NCBI GenBank assembly: GCA_015680685.1
Contig: MNCI01022324.1
Coordinates: 6,481-70,480 of the forward strand
DNA: 64,000 nt
Direction of reading: 5' to 3'
Source: Gnetum montanum
Taxonomy: Eukaryota; Streptophyta; Gnetopsida; Gnetales; Gnetaceae
Each line of letters starts with the position of its first letter. Position 1 is the stretch's first letter. Under the pieces are notes generated by a model, which worked only from the letters and a program-made list of their open reading frames with translations, was not told where the DNA came from and searched no databases. The translations under genes and the position numbers were made by a program. Shown one piece after another: positions 46,967 to 56,007 of this stretch.

Positions 46967-47094
46967 ACTCACATTAACTACTAAGTCTATTTGGAGGTAT
47001 CTGGGCCTTGGTGTTGCCAGAGACCAGCAAGCACCTAAATCCTGTTCGAGGACACTCGTTGGCGATCGCGTCCCAAATGGTCGCCAACATCACT

Positions 47095-47560
47095 ATATGC
47101 GATGCATGGAAATTTCTTCTTCTCAATCTTTCCAAATGTGTTTTCCTTTGATATTTCTAGGAAAAGATCACATATTCCTAGGTGTGTGTCAGTTATGCTT
47201 TACCATGCTCTTCTCATTATGATTGGGAAGTCCCCCTTTCCATTAGTAACTTGAATCACTAGGAAGTCAACTGGATATGACCACCCACAAATAGTGGTGA
47301 TGATGTCCTCCACTAGTCCTAATGGGACAGTGATGGACTAGTCAATCAACTCTAAATGTATGTTACTCTTTTTCAGTGGAGGCAGGTTCTAGGCTTTATA
47401 CATTTCTTGAGAGATTAAGTTGACACTAGAACTTGAATCCAAAAGAGCTTTACACAGTTCATTCCCATTGATTTGTAGATATATAAGAGGACTTCTAGGA
47501 TTAGAAAATTTCCTAGGAAGGTGGCCAGCTTTAATCTAATCATTGACGGCATGAGTTAAC
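47095..47560 (-). pseudogene. Protease region, element F
   Basis: On the minus strand the core near 47420-47460 reads CKALLDSSSSVNLISQEMYKA, with Asp-Ser-Ser where aspartic proteases have Asp-Thr/Ser-Gly. Element G has the same Asp-Ser-Ser. Later residues match G up to the insertion point. Confidence 0.7.
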
Positions 47561-49671
47561 ATGACCTCATGTGTTGGGCACAATTTTTGGTTTGAAGGGA
47601 GTTCCAAAGATTCAAATGATGGTGAGGCATTTGGAGGATTAGCCACTTGTGGGTGTAAGGACTTAGTTTGACTATTGGTTCTAAAGAAAGGTCTCTTCTT
47701 TATGCGATTTTCTAAACCAACAGTAGGTTGAGGGTTGATAGCCCTTGTAGCATTACGTTGCTGCAGCTGGGTATGGAGCTCTCCCTGCATAGCTAGAGCA
47801 AGTGGTAATGGAGCTAAGTGTGGAAAAGGTGTAGTCGAATGAGAAGGATAGTACATTTTTGAAACCTCTCCTCTAGGAGAAGGAGTTCTATAGTACTCAT
47901 GGGTTTGGTAGTGAGACTGAGGAGTAATGTGACTAGTAGAGTCATGTGGAGAGATTGGCTACTACATGTAGTATCCATACAGGTCAAGTTGACGATAAGG
48001 ATACTGTTGACGTGGTCATGGCATTCCCCATGATTATGGGTGTTGCCACTATTGATACTATTCATTTGGTTATGGTGGAGTTCCGCTTGGATAATATGTC
48101 AAGGGTTGGTGGAACTGTCTTGGGCTACCTTGAGGATAAGGTAACCTTTGGGGTGTTTGCTGTCTGTTTAATTGTGGGTTTAGTGCGTACACCCTAGACT
48201 CCTACAGATGTGAGATTACTAGGCAACATCCCTTAGGATGGTCATATTGGCATATCTCACATTCACCATCATTGTCTATATCCGAATTCACAACCTCTTC
48301 AATGATGGCAGCTTTGCCCTTACCTTTGTTACATGCATATTTAGTTTCTTTCTTTTTTCTCCTTTCTTAGTCACTACCTGGTTCCCTAGACTCCTCTACT
48401 ATTTTGAGAATGGTTTGAAATCTATTATCTAGGGAGTGCCACATTTGGTCCACCTTAGCCGATACTTCTTATGCAAGTTTTTGAATGGGCAAGGTTTTCC
48501 TATTCACCATCTCTTCAAGTGGTGACTCTTCTTCATTCTCATAAAATCTAACTCCCTTCTTTCAAAGGGAAGGATCTCTATTGTATTCCTCCACACTCTC
48601 TCTTTTCCTTAACTCACCTTTCTCCTTGGCAGCTTGCTCCAACAATCTTTGTACTTGATGGGCTCTACGCTCGGATAGTCTTCCTTGGGCATAGGTCCCC
48701 AGGGTTCTTCGTGTTTCATGCCTAAGTCCATCTACAAAATGGTGTAGTTGTTCCCTCTACGAGTAACCATAGCCTGTGCAACGATGTAACAATGCATAAT
48801 ATTGGCCCATGGTAGCATCCAAGGGTTCATGTCCTCCTTGTTTCCATCCTTGGATTTGCTTTCATAGGTTGGACACTCAAGAGTACATTTGATACTTATC
48901 ATTGAACAGTTCTAACATGATACTCCATCGGTGAATGGACTCCGATTCTAAGGACTGGTACCAGCTTTTTGCTTCCTTGATCAGTGTCCGTGGAAACAAC
49001 TTGAGTTTTTGCCACTCATTTTCTATGTTTTACAAGGCACATGCATCGTGAAATGCTTGCAAATGATTTTGAGAATTAGCGTTGTATCCCCCTTCAAATT
49101 GTGGGATATTATTCATGTCCAATCTTTTGATCTTGCTATCTTTTTGGTGCCTTATTGGGATTCTAACAACCTTATTTATATCTAGCATACTTCGGATAAC
49201 AAGTAGGGGTTCATCGTGGTCGTATTCTCTATGATGCCTATGTTGTTCCCTACTCTTCCTCCCTTCGCGGTGTGTTTCTCTAGAATGCCCTTGTTCCCTT
49301 TCTCAACTATTTTATCTATTATTCCTATTTTTCCTACCATTATCCTTAGGGTCTTTCCCTCTATGAATGCATTTTAATCCTAAAGGGGAGGGGGAAGGAG
49401 ATGATGGAGGTGAAGAGGGAGGAGGACCATCACCATGATGGTGCCTGCTACCTTCTCTTCAGTGGTCATGGCCTCGATCACGATTACGATTAAAATGTCC
49501 ATCTTTGTCATGTTTTCGTGTTCCTTTTTTGGACCCTTTGTGTTCGTTGGTACCAGAATCTGGGTTATGGATAGTTGAGTGAAGATTATGATACACAACC
49601 CCTTGACTAAAGTCAACAGGAGGAATATCATTGTGTGGAAGACCTCTTGAGGTAGGTTCACCACCCACATT
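47561..49671 (-). pseudogene. gag relic, element F
   Basis: The C-terminal Pro/His/Gln-rich part is open at 47856-47561. The knuckle at about 48225-48275 is intact: ECEICQYDHPKGCCL. Capsid-like blocks run to about 49100. The N-terminal part reads VVYHNLHSTIHNPDSGTNEH...NRNRDRGHDH and stops at TGA, the same codon at which element G stops. The first gag residues are lost: the frame runs into E LTR sequence at about 49670. Confidence 0.7.
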
Positions 49672-50099
49672 TTCCATGCATATCTTGAATGTATACTAAT
49701 GCTACTAGGTTACCAAGTATTGGGTATACCAAGTATCCATTACTAGAATTATTTAGCATTAATATATTATGATCAAAGTGGTCGTACTCATGTTAATTAC
49801 AAATTAGAATATTAAGTACTTAAAGATAAAAAAGGAAATTGCATCCAAAGTAAAATGATGGTAAATAAACTTAAACTAATTTAAGTACTACAATGGATGG
49901 AAGAAATATCATTTTTATTGTCGTTCATGAAACTGTGTCCAGGTACATATTACACTTGAATAAAATATTGTACAATCAATTTAATCCATGTTGTGAGCAC
50001 TTAGAGGAAAAAATTTACTAGGTTTTATAGAAAGAAATTGCAAGAGTTTAGCTAGTGTATTGTCCAAATGATGCCATAAATGCAATGGATGTGCATACT
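49672..50099 (-). mobile_element. Duplicated piece of element E LTR inside element F
   Basis: This repeats 36874-37295, ending in the same ATACT before the F LTR. It replaces the PBS, leader and gag start that should lie here. Differences include a longer stretch after GAAACTGTGTC. Confidence 0.85.
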
Positions 50100-50916
50100 T
50101 GATGAGCAACGAGGTATCCCTACGCTCAACCATATGAATACAAGCATCCATGCATGATCTGGTCAAATTCCAAGGACTAAATGCTTATGCACCTTTACAG
50201 AACAAGGACGGGTTAATTAATTATTGTCTTCCCAAGCTCACTTGTATAGCACAATTGTATGGGTAAGTAAACTTGAGGTATATGATTTTTATGTTTTATG
50301 TCTTGGTGCTAAAAAGGGAGAAGTGAAATAATTAAGTAACTAAGTTAATTTAACTAATCAACCATGCTCTAACTAGTCCTAACACCAGCATCCATTCCCA
50401 CTTGCCGTACACATCTTGAACCAGTGTAGCACTACTGGGATTACCAAATGCTAATCATTACTGGGTTACAAGTGTTCCACGCATGCTCGAAGTGGTCGTA
50501 TTGAGTGTGCTTACTTGGGAGAATTAACATGGTGAGAGAGAAGACATTAATTAACTATAGAAAGTATTAAATAACTATAAATAACATGAACGGTAAGAGA
50601 TAATCTATTCTAAATGTTGCAAGGGCTATCACAAAGTTCATCTTTATTTCCAACCACAAGGTGTGCTCAGGTACACAATGCTCGAATAAAGATCCTTTCA
50701 CTTTATGACTCCTACTGTGGGCACTTAGAAATAATTCTAACTCTGAGAAGGGAAAAGTGCAAGAGTTTGGGTAAGGGACTAAGAGACTAAATTAACCTGT
50801 TGCCAAACCAAGTATGCCCACCTCTTATTTATAGGCAACTAGATAGGCACTGACATCGAATGTCCAATATTGCTTGGTAGGCTCTAATATCGTGGACCCA
50901 ATATCGTGGTTCATCA
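50100..50916 (-). mobile_element. Element F 5' LTR
   Basis: Plus-strand start TGATGAGCAACGAGG, end ATATCGTGGTTCATCA, then ATACT (50917-50921). It matches 37296-38150, with a shorter, more decayed palindrome array. Confidence 0.85.
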
Positions 50917-51012
50917 ATACTTATATAGGTAATGGTTGAATTAATGTTGATGCGCATGTGCCAACACATCCTAAGATGCATCAACAAGGATGCATCAATG
51001 CAGTAACTTTAT
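50917..51012 (-). mobile_element. Element E 5' LTR, outer part
   Basis: This continues the LTR cut at 37295. TATA complement ACTTATATAGG is followed by two GATGCATC palindromes (about 50974 and 50991). The exact outer end was not found; it lies near one of the GATGCATCA words. Confidence 0.55.
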
Positions 51013-51019
51013 TTGACAT

Positions 51020-52706
51020 TTCGTTAATTTCCAATGAGAAATTATTCATCTAGAGTAATTTAAGATTGAGCTCCACTAGAATTTTATCCAGACTAGATAA
51101 AGTTCTTATTTCTTCATCATCTATTTTCAAACATAATTCTAAAATAGATCCTCCTATACAAGTTCTCTCCTAGTTCACTTTATTTAATCATGCTCTTATT
51201 ATTTGTTATTTGATAGCTAATCATAAATAAATGGTCCAACCTTATGTAGAATCCTTTATCTTTAATACTTCCTTTCTTAGTAGTCATGCTTGCTACAAGT
51301 TGCTTATTCAAAATTGGAACATTTGTCCTTGTCCAAAGGGAAAATGATTTTGGATCCAATGGTGGAGTGATACCTTTGATAGAACTACTAAGTTATGTAG
51401 ATATTTAGGGATACTATTTCAAAAGAAAAAATTGCAAATTAGAGAATAACTAGAGTTTAATATTTTGAGACACAATAAGCTACTTGTTGAGTCTTCTTTC
51501 AATGTTTAACTTTAATTATGTTAGATCATCACAAAGCCCATGGAGCTCAGTTGCAAGCTAGAGTCAACTAAATTTGCATAGGAAATAAATTCATGAAATA
51601 TTTCTTCAAGTATCTCAAATGTAAGCCTCCTCCAAGAAGAATTGATTCCATTTTGATCAATGGATAGAGGATTATTGATGAAAAAAGTATTTTTCATCAC
51701 TTCTTCAAATTGTAGGAGCAATTATTTGGTTCAGAAGAGATGGACATGCAAAAGTTAAATAAGTTATTGTAGAAGGTTCCTATTCATAATATTAATATGA
51801 TGCTAGACAACCTACTTTTCCTAGAGGACCTCTCTCAAGTTGTAATGTCTATGCCAAATAAAAAAGCTTCAAATATTTATGGCTTCCTAGTTGAATTCTA
51901 CAAATTTTTTTGGCCTTATATTAAACACAAGTTTCATAACATGTATATGGAAGTTGTGAGAAATGTTTCTTTAGGCAAGGCTCTTAATAGATGTATGACT
52001 AAACTTATACCTAAAAAAGGAGATCATGCTCTAGCAGAAAATTGGAGGCCCATCACTTTACTTTTAATAGCTATAAAATCATTACTCATGTAGTGGCTTC
52101 CAACCTCATGTAGCACATTCACAACATTGTGAATACAAAGCAAACTAAGTTCATTCTACGTATACGTATTCTTAATAATGTTTTAAAAGTTATTGAAGCT
52201 TTGTCATGGGAAAAAGAAAGGAATCAACAATGTTTTCTATTAAAGTTAGAATTTGCTAAAGCTTATGATTGGACTAAATGGTAGTTCATTTTAAAAACTA
52301 TTCAACATATGCATCTTCGTTAGTCTTTTTTGCATCATGTTTTTCTTCTTCTCAAAGATTCTTCTACTGGAGTTTCAATCAATTGTAAATTAAGTGTTGA
52401 ATTCTCCTTGCAAAAATTGATAAGATAATGTTGTACTCTTGCCCCCTTTTTATTTATTATTGCTTCTAGTATTTTGAGGTATGCTTTTGATTTTGCTAAT
52501 CAAGTGAATACTATTCAAGGAGTATCTCTTCTAGGTCCTTTAAGCTATATTTATATCAACCAATTTGCTACTAAAATAGAATTAATCAAAGATTCAAATG
52601 CCATAAATATCATTCAGGCTTATTGTGATGCCTCATGCTTCAAAATTAACTAGGATAAATCTCAAGCCATTAGACTATTAAGATCAATAATTTGAATTTT
52701 CCTTAG
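51020..52706 (+). pseudogene. L1-type LINE ORF2 relic, RT part (5' half)
   Basis: The open stretch 51797-52093 reads MPNKKASNIYGFLVEFYKFFWPYI and later RCMTKLIPKKGDHALAENWRPITLL, the start of a plant L1 RT (compare NKAPGPDGF...FWP, LIPKK, FRPISL). It continues with breaks: NNVLKVIEALSWEK, LKLEFAKAYD and LAPFLFIIASSIL. Element G interrupts it at CTTAG (52702-52706). Confidence 0.75.
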
Positions 52707-53540
52707 TGATGAGTAGCGAGGTACCCCTACACTCAACCATATGAATATGAGCATTACATGCGCGATCTAGTTGAACTCTGCAAACTAAGTGCCTACACGC
52801 CTTATGAAACACTTAAGGTTAATCATTCATTATCTTCCCAAACTTACTTGTATTTGTCACAGTTGTATGATTAAGTAAGTCTAAGGTATGTGATTTTTAT
52901 GTCTTTTCTATTTTATCGCCTATGCTAATGAGGGAAAGGGTGAAGAGACTAAGTAACTAACTTTAACTAACTAAGTTCTAATGCCTAGCATCAGTATCCG
53001 TTCCCACTTGCCATTCACACCCTGAACCAATGCAACCTTCTAGGATTACCAAACGCTATTCGTTACTGGGATTACCAAGCGTAACACATGTGCTCAAAGC
53101 AGTCATACTGAATGCACTTAACTAGGAGTGTTGAGGGTTGAGAAAGATTAATTGACTAATAAAGCATTTAAAAAATTAATAATAATTAAAATCCTAATTA
53201 GCTTAGTCCATGCACTGCAAGGTTTATCCAAAAAGTTTGTCTTTATTTCCATACACAAACTTGTGCTCAGGTACAATATTTGCTCGAATAAAGATCCGTT
53301 CACTTTGGGAATCCTACTATGGGCACATGGAAATTACTCTAACTCTGGAATGGAAAAAATGCAAGAGTTTGGCTAAGGTCTAGATCTAGATGGAGAAATA
53401 AGGGAGAGTCGCCTTTTATTTATAGATTTGGTGGTGCGCTGTGATATCGCATACGTGATATTGCAGGGGAAGACGTGATATCGCGTATGCAATATCGCAG
53501 CGGATGCGATATCGCACCCATGCAATATTGCGTCCCATCA
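52707..53540 (-). mobile_element. Element G 3' LTR
   Basis: Plus-strand start TGATGAGTAGCGAGG, end GCGTCCCATCA. Palindrome array from about 53450 to 53530; TATA complement TTATTTATAG near 53418. Followed by the PPT complement TACCCCCATGACTGAAT. Confidence 0.9.
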
Positions 53541-53557
53541 TACCCCCATGACTGAAT
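53541..53557 (-). other. 3' polypurine tract, element G
   Basis: The complement reads ATTCAGTCATGGGGGTA, directly before the LTR. The 15-mer ATTCAGTCATGGGGG is repeated exactly at 55229-55243. Confidence 0.85.
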
Positions 53558-55228
53558 AAAAACTCGTCCTCAAGTTCCTTACAAAATATTGGAAAGGTAT
53601 GGGATTTTTGACTTGAATGGAACTAATGGTGAATGGAATGACATGTGAACAAATCATCATTACAGAACATGACAAAACTGGTGTTCACGACAACAAGAGT
53701 GAACACTTTATACATTTGACATCAGGCCTTATGTGGTAGCTGAGAGAGAAGAGAGAAGAGAGAAGAAGTCTGCTGCTGCAAACACCAAGATTGCGCCTTT
53801 CGTTGTCTATCCGTAAGCACGCCATCCATCTCATTCCTTGCATAGCTACTTCAGCACTGATCCATTCCAAGTGTTCCCTCCAGATCCAATCTGTTGTTGT
53901 ATGATTGCCATCTACACACACAACATAGTCTTATATTAGCAAGGGTAAATGAATCACAATGCAGTTGATACCTTGCGTCGGTGAAATAGATGTTAAGATG
54001 GAAATGAACAAAATAGAGTGGATTGAAAAAATGTTAAAGGAAAGAATTTAACTGGTGTACCAAATAAGAATGCCAGTGGATCCTCCCCAAAGCAGGCGCA
54101 TGCCCTTAATGCCCTGACAAACCCACATTCGAAGAGTCCGTAGGCTCTAGGAATGTCATTTGGAACAAGAGTAAAAGTATTAACCACAAGAATTTACCAA
54201 AAAGAAAATAATGCATCAACCAAAATATACACTAATGATACAATTGGAAATGAGGTGGACAATGGAGGAAGAATGATGGAAAGAAGAGAATGAAATGGAA
54301 TCTCAAGAACAAGGTGATGTACAACCCCTTATGTAGTTAATGATTAACGTGACTTAGTAGATCCCATTCCAAGTCTGACCTCAAACAAACCACATCTAGT
54401 GACTTCGCATTAATGCATTCGGCCAATCCATCCACTTGAAGTAACAAGAATTCCTTCACTAAAGAGCCACCACCATTCTGACGAAATGAAGGAGGAGCGA
54501 ATGGGAAGCGAGAAGGGCCTTAGTTAGAGGGAACATGTTATTTTAGTTTCATAACCAATGCTTGTAGCCCAAATGATTATTTTATCTAAGGGGTGTGCTT
54601 TGAATTCTCATTGTTTTTTTTATATGTGAGAACCACACCATGCAAAGACTTTGTTATCTTTATTAGCTCAGCTTCCCGATGATGGAGCAATGATGGAATG
54701 GTAAGAAAACTCAAAAAGAAAACATCCAAGCACCCAAGAGAATGGCCAACACAAATGCATCAAGTCCCCTTGAGGTCACACCCTATTCAATCCTTGAATC
54801 CTTTCTTAGTTTGATAAATGCCCAGTCACCGATTTGTTGATAGTTCTTATTTAAAAAGGGACTATACATTTCCAAGCCGATAGAGACCATAGAAATTTAT
54901 GGATGTATGGGTAAAGTGAACTCATTGCCTACTATATCAAAAGAACCATACCTTAGTATCAACATCATAATCTTAAAGGTAAAAGCCAAACATTAGCAAC
55001 TAATAGAAAACACTTCATACCATTATTAAGAGCACTTATTAGGTGACAAACTAAACAAAATGGATAAGTACACATACAAAAATAAAAGAAAAAGTATAAA
55101 TGATGTTGTAAAACAAAAACAAGAAAAGTTAAAGAAATTTGTAAAACAAAAATGTGCAAAACAAAAATGTGTAAAATAAAAACTTAAAAGAACTGAGGGC
55201 CTCAAATGATTAGCATAGGTGGCCATCT
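53558..55228 (-). mobile_element. Element G noncoding 3' interior
   Basis: No intact gene. Order as in F: paired GTTCAC/GAACAC words (53665-53705), an AG-rich run (53742-53770), a block near 54075-54150 with CTCCCCAAAGCAGGC, then AT-rich DNA to the internal PPT-like site. A minus-strand GTGTGTGTAG|ATGG near 53910 sits where ORFX starts in C and could be an old splice acceptor. No ORFX body follows. Confidence 0.55.
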
Positions 55229-55243
55229 CCCCCATGACTGAAT
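55229..55243 (-). other. Internal PPT-like site, element G
   Basis: The complement reads ATTCAGTCATGGGGG, identical to the 3' PPT of the same element, followed by AGATGGCCACC. A second plus-strand priming site (central PPT) is the obvious reading, but this is inference. Confidence 0.65.
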
Positions 55244-56007
55244 TAAAAGGGAGAGATCCAAAATAATGAGCATTTTTTTGAATTTCTCAAAAGTGTCCAA
55301 CTTCTCCCAATTGGTGTTTTTAGGTTAAAGGTTGGAAGTTGGCGACGCTCATATTCCAATGTATCTATGCTTTCGTTGTGGGTGCAAGTTGTTCCCCCAG
55401 TTCGTTCCATGCATGTTGGTGGGCTGCTCTCTTGATTAGTTGTCAACCATTGGGTTTTCTCTTGCTGTGTGGTTGCTACATATAGACACCTTTGTATCTG
55501 AGTTTCTTGGGCACACCAGTTGCATGCAGGAGATGCTGAGCATTCCTCCATGTCATCACCCTCTGAGTCACTGTATGTGATGCATGGAACTTTCTTCTTC
55601 TCGATCTTTCCATAAATGTTTTCCTTAGATATTTCCAAGGAAAAATCGTGGATTCCTAAGCATGTGTTGATGGTGCTGAGCCATGCCCTCCCCATTATAA
55701 TTGGTAAGTCCCCTTTGTTACTGTTGACTTCTATCATTAGGAAATTAGCTGGGTATGACCAACCACACACAGTGGTAATAATGTCCTCCATCAATCCCAA
55801 GGGAATAGTGATGGACTGGTCATCCAGCTCTAGTTGAATATTTCTCTTCTTGAGTGGAGGCAGGTTCCAAGCTTTATACATTTCTCGTGAGATTAAGTTG
55901 ACTCCAGAACTTGAGTCAAGAAGAGCCTTATGAGGTTCATTCTTAGTGACTTGGAGATAAATTAGGGGACTTTTAGGTTCAGAGAATTTCTTGGGAAGGT
56001 GGCCCAT
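55243..56007 (-). pseudogene. Protease, element G
   Basis: A 254-codon open frame on the minus strand. Residues 1-20 read MGHLPKKFSEPKSPLIYLQV. The core LLDSSSGVNLISREMYKAW (about residues 30-48) has Asp-Ser-Ser in place of Asp-Ser/Thr-Gly. LPIIMGRAWLSTINTCLG (about 103-120) is the conserved second half. A Cys-containing tail (ACNWCAQETQIQRCLYVATT) follows as in F. The frame then runs into the deletion that removed RT and integrase. The frame is open, but the catalytic triplet is unusual and the element is incomplete. Confidence 0.7.

Larger units (their letters stand above)
43232..47089 (+). mobile_element. Chimeric 3.86-kb insertion carrying host gene fragments, TSD TCACT
   Basis: It begins TGTTGG and ends CCAACA, with TCACT on both sides (43227-43231, 47090-47094). 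Joining the flanks restores CTATGTCACTATATG as in element E (about 33555), so both edges are exact. TG...CA ends with a 5-bp duplication are those of an LTR element integrated by a retroviral-type integrase. Inside are a PPR fragment (+), unidentified sequence, a condensin CAP-G fragment (+) and an LTR-like right part with repeats and a TATA box. No gag or pol is seen. The left end is not a copy of the right LTR start beyond TGTTGGA, so the exact type is unresolved. It includes a 795-base assembly gap. Confidence 0.75.
45452..47089 (+). mobile_element. LTR-like right part of the insertion
   Basis: Starts TGTTGGAC and ends CCAACA, the classic plant LTR termini. It contains seven CACTTGTCAACT-type repeats (45727-45893), a GTGGTTATAACCAC palindrome on each side of them (45704 and about 45915), a TATA box at 45967, and a terminal hairpin with 8-bp arms GTTGGCGA/TCGCCAAC (47058-47088). 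Interrupted by the N gap. Confidence 0.5.
37296..50916 (-). mobile_element. Element F: gag-pol Ty3/Gypsy inserted in element E, TSD ATACT
   Basis: ATACT flanks at 37291-37295 and 50917-50921. Minus strand from the right: 5' LTR (50916-50100), then, instead of PBS and leader, a duplicated piece of element E LTR (50099 to about 49672), gag, protease, RT/RNase H, integrase, internal PPT-like site, noncoding part, PPT and 3' LTR (38150-37296). The protease region is interrupted by a 3.86-kb insertion. RT and integrase catalytic residues remain recognisable although stops are present, so it is younger than E, as nesting requires. Confidence 0.85.
21550..51012 (-). mobile_element. Element E: gag-pol-ORFX Ty3/Gypsy, split by nested insertions C and F
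   Basis: Minus-strand order from the right: 5' LTR (36550-37295, continuing after F at 50917 to about 51012), PBS (36529-36549), gag, protease, RT/RNase H, integrase, internal PPT-like site (30408-30426), noncoding part, ORFX (28478-28064, then 23849-21550). C interrupts ORFX and F interrupts the 5' LTR, both with clean 5-bp target duplications. The 3' LTR was not found. Both outer limits are approximate. It is the oldest large element here: integrase and RT catalytic residues are lost. Confidence 0.6.

Noticed and set aside
46139-46984. Long open frames on both strands
   Set aside because: They run through the 795-base N gap and contain no real residues.
45447-47094. LTR-like part as an independent solo-LTR insertion
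   Set aside because: Left flank TCAGT differs from right flank TCACT at one base, whereas the outer pair at 43227 and 47090 matches perfectly and restores element F.
53685-53921. 78-residue minus-strand protein in element G
   Set aside because: It needs a non-ATG start, has no counterpart in frame in F, and overlaps an AG-rich low-complexity run.
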